Part shown: piece by piece, positions 1 through 11,384 of the stretch
How the letters are laid out: every line of letters begins with the position of its first letter
Position numbering within the stretch: the stretch's first letter is position 1
From: Antedon mediterranea
Taxonomy: Eukaryota > Echinodermata > Crinoidea > Comatulida > Antedonidae
NCBI RefSeq assembly: GCF_964355755.1
Contig: NC_092670.1
Location: 37,189,795-37,249,794 of the forward strand
DNA: 60,000 nucleotides
Reading direction: 5' to 3'
Notes under the pieces: generated by a model
Seen by the model: the letters and a program-made list of their open reading frames with translations, nothing else
Told to the model about the DNA's origin: nothing
The model's database searches: none
Program-made: the position numbers and the translations under genes

Positions 1-79
1 AATTCAAATTGTAATCGTAGTATTTCAGCTTATAATATGACTGATTATATTGTATATTATTCAACAGTAACCATATCGC
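1..79. other. No feature seen
   Basis: AT-rich edge sequence with no recognisable repeat or ORF. Confidence 0.5.
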
Positions 80-400
80 TAAAGCGTGGTTCCTACTAGT
101 ATGGAACGCAGTGACGTATAGACGCAAAGTGCTGTATTGCGTAATCACAAGTGGGAACCTACGATGCAAAAGTGCGGTTTGATTTCACGCAGGCGGGGGA
201 AAACATGATTATGAAGCGTGGTTCCCACTAGCGACGTAACAAATGCCCTTCTAATAATTGTGTTTGCCCCACCTACGTGAAATCAAACGATGTTTGCAGC
301 ACTATTGCGTCGTCGGTTCTCACTTGTGATTATGCAATACAGTACTTTGCGTTGATACGTCGCTGCGTTGCGTTTTACTTTTAGTGGGAACCACGCTTTA
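80..400. mobile_element. Foldback inverted-repeat element (non-autonomous DNA transposon)
   Basis: The left end TAAAGCGTGGTTCCTACTAG and the complement of the right end (AAAGCGTGGTTCCCACTA) match, and the similarity continues inward for more than 100 bp on both sides (GACGTAT, ACGCAAAGT, CTGTATTGC, AATCACAAGTG, TTTGATTTCACG in the same order). Most of the element could therefore fold on itself. A third copy of the terminus lies inside at about 213-239. There is no coding capacity. No clear target duplication is visible. Confidence 0.8.
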
Positions 401-411
401 AACAGACGTAG

Positions 412-1026
412 CGCTTATTAGACTGATTTTTTGACTGTAGACTGTATTGCTTATTTGACTATATTATCACTTATTTGACTATTGCTTATGGAACATGACT
501 GTATCACTTACTTGACTATCACTTATTTGTCTATCACGTACTGTATTTGATGGTATCTCTTGACTGTTTAGCGCTTATTCAACTACTGTAGCACTTACTT
601 AACTGTAGCACTTATGCAACTATAGTGCCCAGTTAACTGTAGCGCTTATGTAACTACTGTATGGTGCCCAGTCAACTGTAGCGCTTATGCAACTATAGTG
701 CCCAGTTAACTGTAGCGCTTATGTAACTACTGTATGGTGCCCAGTCAACTGTAGCGCTTATGCAACTATAGTGCCCAGTTAACTGTAGCGCTTATGTAAC
801 TACTGTATGGTGCCCAGTCAACTGTAGCGCTTATGCAACTATAGTGCCCAGTTAACTGTAGCGCTTATGTAACTACTGTATGGTGCCCAGTCAACTGTAG
901 CGCTTATGCAACTATAGTGCCCAGTTAACTGTAGCGCTTATGTAACTACTGTATGGTGCCCAGTCAACTGTAGCGCTTATGCAACTATAGTGCCCAGTTA
1001 ACTGTAGCGCTTATGTAACTACTGTA
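412..1026 (+). repeat. Tandem satellite, 73-bp dimeric unit, left part
   Basis: The unit is made of two related halves of 34 and 39 bp (GTGCCCAGTCAACTGTAGCG and GTGCCCAGTTAACTGTAGCG versions). Successive GTGCCCAGTC occurrences are 73 bp apart (for example 664 and 737). From 412 to about 600 the array decays into shorter, divergent CTTATTTGACTATCACT-like monomers. It continues at 1,624 after a LINE insertion. Confidence 0.92.
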
Positions 1027-1623
1027 ATTCAATTCAATTCAATTAAAACTTTATTATCCCCATGGGGAAACTCTGTTGGCCTTTTCAAAAGTACAGTACA
1101 TACAAATATAAAATGGATACAGTACATAAAATATAAAATACGATAAAAAAAAAGCCATACAAAATATACATATAAAATCCTAAAAAGTCGATTTAAAATA
1201 CTACAAAAAATAAAACTATCGCATAAAATACGATTATACGATTATATAATGAATGATATTATCATTCATTATATAATCGTATAGCGGCAGGGACGAATGA
1301 ATTGCCATATCTATTTGTTTTAATTTTTCTTTGAAGGAGTCTGTCACAACGTTGACTTTTGTTAAATTTATAGTGCAGAGGATGAGCGTGGTCTTTTAAA
1401 ATAATTTTCAATTTTTTAATTACTAATTCCTTATATAAAACTTCAGGTTGAATTTGTTCAGAGCCTACTATTCTACTGCCTTGTTTAACTATTTTATTAA
1501 GTAAAAGTCTATCTTTAAAACGTGAATTACCATAATAACATATTAGGCAAAAACTAAGTACACTGTTTAAGATAGAAGTATAAAAAAGTTGTAAAATAGT
1601 ACGGTCAATCTTAAAAGAGTTTA
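1027..1623 (-). mobile_element. 5'-truncated LINE (CR1/L2-like), end of ORF2 and 3' tail
   Basis: On the minus strand this ends in an AATTG-repeat tail (1,027-1,044), preceded by GGCCAACAGAGTTTCCCCAT. Upstream of the tail the minus frame reads open from about 1,615 to a stop at 1,262-1,264, ending RCDRLLQRKIKTNRYGNSFV followed by PAAIRLYNE. NRYxNSFVPxAIRLxN is the typical C-terminus of CR1/L2-type reverse transcriptase ORFs. The insertion interrupts the 73-bp satellite cleanly. It is a dead copy. Confidence 0.85.
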
Positions 1624-2110
1624 TCGTGCCCAGTCAACTGCCCAGTCAACTGTAGCGCTTATGCAACTATAGTGCCCAGTTAACTGTAGCGCTTATGTAA
1701 CTACTGTATGGTGCCCAGTCAACTGTAGCGCTTATGCAACTATAATGCCCAGTTAACTGTAGCGCTTATGTAACTAATGTATGGTGCCCAGTCAACTATA
1801 GCGCTTATGCAACTATAGTGCCCAGTTAACTGTAGCGCTTATGTAACTACTGTATGGTGCCCAGTCAACTGTAGCGCTTATGCAACTATAGTGCCCAGTT
1901 AACTGTAGCGCTTATGTAACTACTGTATGGTGCCAGTCAACTGTAGCGCTTATGCAACTATAGTGCCCAGTTAACTGTAGCGCTTATGTAACTACTGTAT
2001 GGTGCCCAGCCAACAGTAGCGCTTATCAGTTACTGTATTTTCTGTATCGCTTTTGGGTTGTTTCGTTTATTCAACTGTAGCGCTTATGTAACTGTAGCGC
2101 TTATACAACA
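1624..2110 (+). repeat. Tandem satellite, 73-bp dimeric unit, right part
   Basis: Continuation of the array at 412-1,026, with the same 34+39 bp dimer. It starts with a short duplicated CCCAGTCAACTG and decays after about 2,010 into single GTAGCGCTTATG-containing monomers. Confidence 0.9.
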
Positions 2111-2401
2111 ATATACTGATACATTGATAGCACTTATTTCTGAGCTCTTATTTATTTTTATATTTGACTACAACACTAATTCTACTGGATGCTCAATTGA
2201 TCGTTTACTATCCTGGTATCCTTTGTAAAGGATACGATGACTCGTTTCGTCATTGGCAGTGAATATTCCCGCAGGATGGTCTTTGGTCTGAATTCCCTCT
2301 TTCCTGCGGGAGCCAAGTTGTCAGAGAACTGCAAGACATCAAGTAGCCATAAATAAAACCAACGATTTTTTGTTGTTCAATCTGCTGTGTATTCAATTCT
2401 T
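2111..2401. other. Non-coding stretch with small hairpins
   Basis: No gene is seen. GTATCCTTT/AAAGGATAC (2,214-2,233) forms a 9-bp stem and TCCCGCAGGA/TCCTGCGGGA (about 2,267-2,312) a 10-bp stem. Confidence 0.5.
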
Positions 2402-2560
2402 TAGCTCTGTCTACACTATCAAACTTTTTGCAAAAAAAAGTGTGATGTGCCCAAATATGGTAGTGATATGCTTAAATATGGTAGTGATATGACATCATCA
2501 TGTCCATGGGCACATCACATTTTGTTGTCACATAAAGTTTGATAGTGTAGACAGAGCTTA
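2402..2560. mobile_element. Short inverted-repeat element, family M, copy 1
   Basis: Both ends carry AGCTCTGTCTACACTATCAA in inverted orientation. The interior has repeated CCAAATATGGTAGTGATATG and a GACATCATCATGTCC palindrome followed by GGGCACATCACA. About 160 bp and non-coding: a miniature inverted-repeat transposable element. TTA/TAA at the borders is compatible with a TA-type target. Confidence 0.85.
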
Positions 2561-2754
2561 AGATACTATACTTAGTTTTATTAAATATTTTGTATAATTG
2601 GGATCCTCATTTAACTACACATTGCTGTATGACCATACTGTACCAGCTACAGTATGCGGATTTTATATTACCCGAAACTGTCATATCAACTGATTTCATT
2701 TCATTTCATTATTTATTTGGTCTATTTAAGTAAATACAAAACAACAAAAAATAA

Positions 2755-3480
2755 AATTGGGGAGACCAGGGTCAACCTAAGTGAACTTAGACCCCATTTA
2801 CACTTACGATTTAGGCCGGCCCTGGGTCGGCAATTGATAAGTGTAAATACTCCAAAAAGTTAGGCCGGCCCTGGGCCGGACGCAGATCTGGGCCACCTCT
2901 CCAGGTAGGTTTAGGAGCGGCTTTTACGTTTGGGCCGGCTTACGCAGTGAACCGTGAACAACGTTTGACCTTTTTATGAGGTGGTTGTTATGACTATCCG
3001 ACATTCTCAGTACATACCTTCCTCCTTTTTTCGGGCGACAATTTGTTTTCTTCATCATTTATATACCGGTAGTTAAATTTATTTTTAGACATCTTCTTTC
3101 AATAAAGTATTCCTCCGCTTGTTTCGCATATACATAAAATACAGCCATATTATATATAAAACAGTGGGGTTCATTTTGTTTTTAATGGGACAAAAAACAA
3201 CAATACAGTATAAATATAAAATGGTCGGTTCGCGCTGAGAGTTGAATTGACGATCGAGAAAGAGAAAAATGTAAACAAACTGTACTTCGTATCCCAGCAT
3301 GCAATGGTACTTCCGATAAAATTATTTACGACCAGTAATCTGCGTCGCTAGTGTAAACGCTCTGGGGCCGGCCTAAAAGGTAAATATTTGCAACCGGCCC
3401 AGGACCGGCCCTGGACCCAAACGTAAGTGTAAATGGGGTCTAAATCACTGTAGCTGAGCTGGTTGACCCAACCCCAAAGT
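2755..3480. mobile_element. GC-rich inverted-repeat element with GGCCGG blocks
   Basis: Left TTAGACCCCATTTACACTTA (2,787 on) pairs with the complement of TAAGTGTAAATGGGGTCTAA (ending 3,443). Weaker pairing extends outward through GGGTCAACC (2,769) to a TTGGGG. Subterminal GGCCGGCCCTGGG motifs occur near both ends. The interior is non-coding. Confidence 0.75.
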
Positions 3481-4633
3481 CAGTTTACACATAAAAGACG
3501 TAAAGACAAAATACTGTTAATACTACAGTATATACTTATTGCAGTAACTATATTATGAATAATGCAAGGCAGCTGTTTTAGTAATAATTTTCAACATGAA
3601 CCTAATTCCTGTAATAATGTAATTATATCAGTAAAGCCTGTCCTTCAACTGTCCCAAGTATTGTCTTTATTATTATCATTAGATCTTAAGCTTTTCTACA
3701 GTACAGCATGTCAAAGGTCAACATTGCCACCTTTCACAGTCCCTTATAAGGCAGGTTGTAGATTTCCACCGAAATACCACAATCCTAGGCTCCGGTGTTT
3801 TCAAAAACTACCGGCATAGACTGCCTAAGTTGGGGCTGACAATGCCTGTCAAAGGGCAGAGAAACCAGACAGGTGTGCTTCGTTGAGGCCTAGCACTTTC
3901 AGATTAACCTCTCTACATGAGTGAGAGGTTGACGTTAGAGGAGGTCTTCTTGATCATTAGTGTTGTATCAAGACAACAGCAGAACATACCAGAGCTAGAA
4001 GTTGTTTTAATGATACTGGTATTCATTATGTCAATGTCATGTAAGATATGTACTTCGTCTGCACATTTATATCCATCAACCCTTGCGTTAATTAAAGTTA
4101 ATTTTCAGTCATGTTAGTAAAGGTGTTGTTGCCAATATTAGGCAGAGTATAAAACAAAACCTATTGATTGAATATATAGGTGTCTTTTAAAACAGTTTGT
4201 GTCTACTAAAAAATACTGATTTCTTTCTAGGTATCCAAAATAAATATGTTGCCAAAAACAATTAAATTTTGAAATCTGTCAAATTTACAGTATATTTTGA
4301 ATGAACTGTGTTCTTGCGTATCATGTTATAGTCGGTACAGCCATTCATACAACGTTCTAATAACCATTCGGTTCTGTACTTGTGTATAAAAAATTAAACA
4401 GAGCAAAACACATACAGTATTTTGACAATTAACTATAACATTAACAATAAGAATAGCATACAGTACAATAATAGGTAGAAACAAAGGGGTTATGAATTTG
4501 TAAAGACTTGACCACTGATCTGTTATTTCGTAATATATAGCATGTATCAGTGGTAAAAACTTTAAATTAAATTACAAAACTTTTGTTATTGTTTTTTTTA
4601 AAGCACAATCAGAATCACTCACATCTTGATACA
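3481..4633. other. No gene seen
   Basis: AT-rich sequence with only short chance ORFs (for example 3,562-3,819, which matches no family I recognise). Confidence 0.5.
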
Positions 4634-4822
4634 TTATGGAAAGCCCAACTGAGCAAAAAAGAATATTTATTGCGTTATAACACAAAAATAAATATGGCAA
4701 GCCCAATTGAACCAAAAGAAATATTATTTTGATTTATATTAATATAAATGTGGCAAGCCCAATTGAACAAAAAGGAATATTTACTGTATTTCTAAAATAA
4801 TAAATATGACACGCCCTAAACA
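4634..4822 (+). repeat. Tandem repeat, about 57 bp, 3-4 copies
   Basis: TATGGCAAGCCCAATTGAAC-type units start at 4,634, 4,692, 4,749 and 4,804, the last truncated (spacing 55-58). Confidence 0.75.
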
Positions 4823-6504
4823 AATTACAGTATTGTATAAGAAAGCAACTATTTGTTCAAATAGAGATAAATATGATATAATGCAAAAAATATAATTTAC
4901 ATAATTTCTGTTTAAGAATATTAGCAAAGATAATACCTATATGCCTAGAGCATATGCCAAAGATGAGAAAGATGCGGACTTGAGAATCCATATTAAACAA
5001 ACATGCAGGTTATAATAAATCTACATTATCCACAATACAAAGGAAATGCCCCAGGAATATGTGTACCATTTGTTTTTATCCATGTCTAATGTAGTCAAAG
5101 TCGACATGCTGCAGCCTGATAATAGTCTCATAAAAATGCTATATATTCTCCACTTTTTCTCTTGTGTTTAATGAGATGCACCAGAATTGTAGTAGTAGTA
5201 GTTAGTAGTAATTTACAGTATTGTACATGTGTGTTACTGTTGCCGTATTATTATTAGATCATGTACTGTATGCTGTGTCACTGTGTGAATTTTGTTAACT
5301 TACAAAGGTGGAGTGTGAAATGAATATGCTTTGATTACTGTATAAGAGTACGTGTAATATCATACAATGCTAATGTTTAAAAACATTGTTTGGTGTGTGT
5401 ATACTGCTAATTAACTAACAAAGAGTTTTACAAACCAGTCAATAAGTACAGTGTAGAACCACTGTTGCGCTAATAACTAAACATTACAGACAATTAATGT
5501 TAATGTTTAAAAGAAGAAAAAGTATAATATAATAATTGACATAAATTGATAAAGTATAAATTAATGTTATAGATTGTTAATTTTACTAATAATTTTGGAT
5601 AATCAATGAATGTTTTACAGTTTTTTAGTTGGAGAAAACGACCAAGACATTTCATGAAACCACCAGATCTAGACTTAAAATAGAGCGTGATACTAATTTC
5701 TCATCCATGATCATTTAGGTATACTGTATAGAAATTAGTAACGTTAATTAATTATCATCAACCAGTCCTTTTATCGTGTTTGAAAATGCTCATCAAGTTT
5801 TTTCATTGTTGAATTCATCTCATGATCTCATGTTCAAATGGTCCCAAATTCTTTCTGATAGTGATATGAAAAATTATAAATTTGAAAACTAGAATTTCTT
5901 GAAAATTGAACAGTTTTTCCCACCTGATACAGTCAACTCTCCCAATACCAGAAACCTAATAGATTGGCCTAATATGTCTGAATTTCCGGAAAGTGCGGTA
6001 TTCAGAATGTATTTTTATGATAAAATGAATTTCGGTCCTTTTGAAACTCATGAAAAGTCTAGTAATTGGGCCAGTTTCTGATTGGTATAGAGTCGACTGT
6101 ATGATCTGTGTCTACTTTTGGAAACTTCATTGTCCTCAAGCCATTTTAAGTCTTGTTATTATCTGTGTCCAACCAAGCATGAATACTGTATGTCCAGTGG
6201 CAAGCTGCAGATATGCTGATGGTCAAGGCTGGTATCTTCACAAAGGTCAATGAGTAGATGCAAGGACAAATTAGACAATTGATCAAAGTTACATGTGATT
6301 CAATGAGATCACTTTTTGACCCATCATTTGTATTTTCAGTGCTATTATTAGTATACATAATCAATTATTATTTTGGCTTTTACACTCACTAAGGAATTGA
6401 TTATTTCCGAAAAGCTTACCTTAGTTATATTCACTAACGTCTTTTATTTACAGTAGCCTCTATTACTAAACATTTTTTTGTCAGTTAGCATCCAGTTTTT
6501 ACCT
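4823..6504. other. No gene seen
   Basis: AT-rich sequence with chance ORFs of 60-72 codons on both strands and no recognisable domain. Confidence 0.5.
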
Positions 6505-6624
6505 GTGTGCCTAAATATGGTAGTGATATGCCCAAATATGGTAGTAATATGACATCATCATGTCCATATGGGCACATCATATTTTTGTCAGTTAGCATCC
6601 AGTTTGATAGTGTAGACAGAGCTT
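6505..6624. mobile_element. Short inverted-repeat element, family M, copy 2 (left end missing)
   Basis: It begins inside the interior (CTAAATATGGTAGTGATATG), has the GACATCATCATGTCC palindrome and ends GATAGTGTAGACAGAGCTT. The left terminus is replaced by CATCCAGTTTTTACCTG, and TTGTCAGTTAGCATCCAGTT occurs both before it (about 6,479) and within it (about 6,585), which suggests a local rearrangement. Confidence 0.75.
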
Positions 6625-8597
6625 TAGAGTTTTTCTCTAATAATTTGTCTTTGTCATGTGGAAATGATTTTAAACAAATTCAAAATACATTAAAACTGGA
6701 TGTGACTAGTTTTAGGGTTATTATCAAAAACTAGTGTCACAATCACAAATATAGTAACATATCTTGTAAAGATCGTTGTGAAGATGCTGCACTCCCCAAC
6801 CCAGCAAACCTTCAATCATATTGAAATCTAAAGAATTTAAAAGAATGTGTGTTGAAAAATGAATAGTTAAAAGAATTTAAACTTTACAAAAGGTTATTGA
6901 TATGTAAAACTAACCAACTATTAAATCAGAAGCTTTATCCAGCTTTAGAAAGCCTGTATTATTCGAGTTCTATAAGCACAAATTATTTCACTATTCAAAT
7001 CAAACATTTTATTTACTACGCTTTAAAAATGTTCAATATTAACACTGTAACTAAGAAAACAAAATATATAAAAATGATTACAAATGGAATATTTTTGTTT
7101 ATATTTATTATTTATTTAATTAATTTTTTTAGGGGGACAATATACCTTTAAAATAAATTTCATGAAACATGCATGTAAATTAAAAGTATGTATATATAAA
7201 ATATTACTAGACACTATGATATAGATTGAAGGTCGTTTTTGCTCAGAAGGTTTTAATTGAAATTTCAGGATTGTTGTATTCAAGTGTAAATAAGTTTTTA
7301 ACTTGGCATTCCTTGAAATCAAGCCATGTTGTTTTGTTCTCTTTTTTCAATTGTTTTTTAATAATTGATTAATAAATAAAACTCAAACTTTAAAAAGCAT
7401 TGTCTTTATAAAAAAAAATAGAATATGTTCATTAAATTATAAAACAAAGAATGTAGTAGCAATGCTTGTGTAATAATTTCTGGCCATGGCCATAGAATGA
7501 TATTTTTCTAGATATTAAATCGTTTTCTTTGGATTTTTGACATTCTTGTTCCTATGCATAGATTTGAAGCCTAGAAATTCTTTGACACATATCAGTTCAC
7601 TTATCAGAGTACAACCAAACTTTACTCATTGACTCATATCAGGTCATCGACCTGCTTTTACTCTACAGACTTGCCCCGAAGCTGCTTCCCGAGTTGTAAG
7701 AAAGTTAGCTTACTCAACTAAATCAGGCCTTTTTTTATAGGTTTACAGCGGGCAGGGACCGTTGAATCTGCTAGATGTGTAATGGGGCGTACGACTAACT
7801 GCTGCTGCTTTGTTGAAAGTCGTTGCATACACATTTGAATAATAGTAGTACATTAAAAAAATATTAAAACACAATTAATAAGAACACAAAGTTAGAACAA
7901 AGACAAAATCTAATATTGTCTATCAACTATTTATTTACTGATCAATGGTTAAAGCTATTTTTAACTGACTTATCGGCCAATAGATATACATTTTCGTACT
8001 GGCCCCAAATTAAATTTTACTAGCAATATCTTTAACACAATTCTTGTTAAATATTGTATCTCATTCCATTATTTGTTTACATGCGATATTACTGGCCAAA
8101 ATCTAAGTTTTACAAGCCTGTCATTCATTGTAAACGCTGTTTATATAGGCCAACATTGTTCATAAATTTATATTGAGGATGGCTGGGCGCTTTACACCTA
8201 AAATATTTAGTTGTTTATTGTGGTTATGTTGTGAAAATGACTGGGCTTAAGTACGCTAATAATACAGTACAATGGCTGTGTCTGGAAATACAAGGTACTA
8301 CACCATAAGAAGGCATATTAATTGCCATCATAAAATGTTTTTATTACCCAACATAAGCCTATCTCAATTTCTCAATGAGACAATCTATTATACTTTTGAA
8401 TTGTTTGGTTGCGTACACAGTGGAGTAATTCTTATTTTATAATGACCTAGATAGAATGTAATACAATATTGAAACCCAAAACAACATAACTTTATAACTT
8501 TTGAGTTCTCATTCTAAATGTTTTAAGTGAACTTATACATAAGGTCTGCTCTTGTCCACAATTTTAATATTTTTTTTTTGCATTCTTAATTTTGTTG
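6625..8597. other. No gene seen
   Basis: AT-rich non-coding sequence. 7,640-7,830 is slightly richer in GC (TTACAGCGGGCAGGGACC) and unassigned. Confidence 0.5.
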
Positions 8598-9296
8598 AGT
8601 GGATTTTCCTAGTACTATCCATGCTTTACTCTAGTTTACAGTTTGTTGTTCTTTTTTCTTCTTTTGTCCTATTTTCGCATATTTTCTACTGTACATCATC
8701 AGGGGATGTCCCCGTCCACCTGGAATAAAATGTTAAGTATTTCCTAGGACTTTCCTAGTTTTATCCATGCTTTTGTCTACATTTTATTTTCTTTTCTTTT
8801 GTCATATTTCCCTTTTTGTCATATTTCCCTTTTTGTCTACTGCACATTATCCAGGGGATGACCCTGTCCAGCTAGATAAATGTTATGCATTAAAAGTGGA
8901 CTTTACTAGTTTTATCCATGCTTTTGTCTACATTATATTTTCTTTTCTTTTGTCATATTTCCCTTTTTGTCTACTGCACATTATCCAGGGGATGTCCCTG
9001 TCCAGCTAGATAAATGTTATGCATTAAAAGTGGACTTTACTAGTTTTATCCATGCTTTTGTCTACATTTTATTTTCTTTTCTTTTGTCATATTTCCCTTT
9101 TTGTCTACTGCACATTATCCAGGGGATGTCCCTGTCCAGCTAGATAAATGTTATGCATTAAAAGTGGACTTTACTAGTTTTATCCATGCTTTTGTCTACA
9201 TTTTACTACATCTGTATATTTTCTTTTCTTTTGTCCCATTTCCCTTTTTGTCTACTGCACATCATCCAGGGGATGTCCCTGTCCAGCTGTGCCGTG
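8598..9296 (+). repeat. Tandem repeat, about 134 bp, five copies
   Basis: CCAGGGGATGTCCCTGTCCAG-type cores lie at 8,851, 8,984, 9,119 and 9,266 (steps 133, 135, 147), with a degenerate first copy near 8,698. Each unit carries a pyrimidine tract (TTTTCTTTTCTTTTGTCATA) and ATGCATTAAAAGTGGAC. The small ORFs here are artefacts of the repeat. Confidence 0.88.
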
Positions 9297-9640
9297 AGTA
9301 GCAGCTGGGAAATACAACAGCCCACCCTAGTCCAGCTTAACTCTATGATTTCTTCTTCGGAAGGAAATCGCTGATATTGAAGTGCGTGATGTTTATCCTC
9401 TTTCACACCTTGCCTTGGGCTCTTATTCTACAATAAGATTCTTCACTGTCCATAGGAAGTTTAACATTAACACTTATATTACAATCATCAATCTATTTAT
9501 ATCACAGATCACTAGAACTGAAATTCATCAAAATTAATTTCTTAGAAAATTAAAATCCAGTGTTTAAATTACATACACTATCAATTTTCACCAGTATTTC
9601 GTTGAAGATGTACAAGTGTAATAACATCCATACAATATAA
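9297..9640. other. No gene seen
   Basis: Short AT-rich spacer between two arrays. The start of the 53-bp array is degenerate from about 9,590. Confidence 0.5.
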
Positions 9641-10975
9641 TTTTTCACCAGTATATCTGGGATGTACAGTACTGTGCATTAAATTCCATACAGTATAAGT
9701 TTCCAACAGTATTTATTGAATGTACTGTGCATTAAGTTTCATACAGTATAAGTTTCCAACAGTATTTCTTTGATGTACTGTGCATTAAGTTTCATACAGT
9801 ATAAGTTTCCAACAGTATTTCTTTGATGTACTGTGCATTAAGTTTCATACAGTAACAGTTTCCAACAGTATTTCTTTGATGTACTGTGCATTAAGTTTCA
9901 TACAGTAACAGTTTCCAACAGTATTTCTTTGATGTACTGTGCATTAAGTTTCATACAGTATAAGTTTCCAACAGTATTTCTTTGATGTACTGTGCATTAA
10001 GTTTCATACAGTATAAGTTTCCAACAGTATTTCTTTGATGTACTGTGCATTAAGTTTCATACAGTATAAGTTTCCAACAGTATTTCTTTGATGTACTGTG
10101 CATTAAGTTTCATACAGTATAAGTTTCCAACAGTATTTCTTTGATGTACTGTCTGTGCATTAAGTTTCATACAGTATAAGTTTCCAACAGTATTTCTTGG
10201 ATGTACTGTCTGTGCATTAAGTTTCATACAGTATAAGTTTCCAACAGTATTTCTTTGATGTACTGTGCATTAAGTTTCATACAGTATAAGTTTCCAACAG
10301 TATTTCTTTGATGTACTGTGCATTAAGTTTCATACAGTATAAGTTTCCAACAGTATTTCTTTTGATGTACTGTGCATTAAGTTTCATACAGTATAAGTTT
10401 CCAACAGTATTTCTTTGATGTACTGTGCATTAAGTTTCATACAGTATAAGTTTCCAACAGTATTTCTTTGATGTACTGTCTGTGCATTAAGTTTCATACA
10501 GTAACAGTTTCCAACAGTATTTCTTTGATGTACTGTGCATTAAGTTTCATACAGTATAAGTTTCCAACAGTATTTATTGAATGTACTGTGCATTAAGTTT
10601 CATACAGTATAAGTTTCCAACAGTATTTCTTTGATGTACTGTGCATTAAGTTTTATACAGTATAAGTTTCCAACAGTATTTCTTTGATGTACTGTGCATT
10701 AAGTTTCATACAGTATAAGTTTCCAACAGTATTTCTTTGATGTACTGTCTGTGCATTAAGTTTCATACAGTATAAGTTTCCAACAGTATTTCTTTGATGT
10801 ACTGTGCATTAAGTTTCATACAGTATAAGTTTCCAACAGTATTTCTTTGATGTACTGTGCATTAAGTTTCATACAGTATAAGTTTCCAACAGTATTTATT
10901 GAATGTACTGTGCATTAAGTTTCATACAGTATAAGTTTCCAACGGTATTTCTTGGATCATGTACTGTACATTAAG
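9641..10975 (+). repeat. Minisatellite, 53-bp unit, about 25 copies
   Basis: The unit contains TGCATTAAGTTTCATACAGT, ATAAGTTTCCAACAGTATTT and CTTTGATGTACTG. Adjacent TGCATTA cores are 53 bp apart (9,781 to 9,834). Variants include a CTGT duplication giving 57 bp (about 10,150, 10,206, 10,480, 10,747), TATTGA for TCTTTGA, and AACAG for ATAAG. The outer copies are more divergent than the inner ones. Confidence 0.95.
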
Positions 10976-11384
10976 TTCTATTTTTTACCAGTGCAGTATT
11001 TTTAGAATTACAGTTATTAGATCTTTAAATGATGTTATGTGATCACTAATAATTGGGAGTATGTAAGGTCTACAGTATTTGACCTAGTACCCTGGATGTG
11101 GTTTTTAACCAGGTGTGTCCAATATGAATGACCAAAGTTGTCACAAAGGAATAAAAAATATTAAAACAAGAGTAATGAATAGTAAAGGTAAGTAGTGACT
11201 CATTTTGTATTCCATGAATTGCAAATACTGGACCAACAGGTGAGTGGTCAGATTAATTTTATTTTGAAACAAAAAAATATAGTCCTTGGTGTGAAAGAAA
11301 TTTGTAAATGAGAAAGTTTGTAAATGAGACCAATCAATACTTGAAGATTTTAAATCTATATTATAAGTGAGAGTGTTTGTCTGT
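10976..11384. other. No gene seen
   Basis: AT-rich. A 94-codon minus-strand ORF (11,141-11,425) shows no recognisable domain. Confidence 0.5.

Noticed and set aside
8767-9374. Several short ORFs with the repeated peptide TAHYPGD
   Set aside because: They are translations of the 134-bp tandem repeat and occur in shifting frames.
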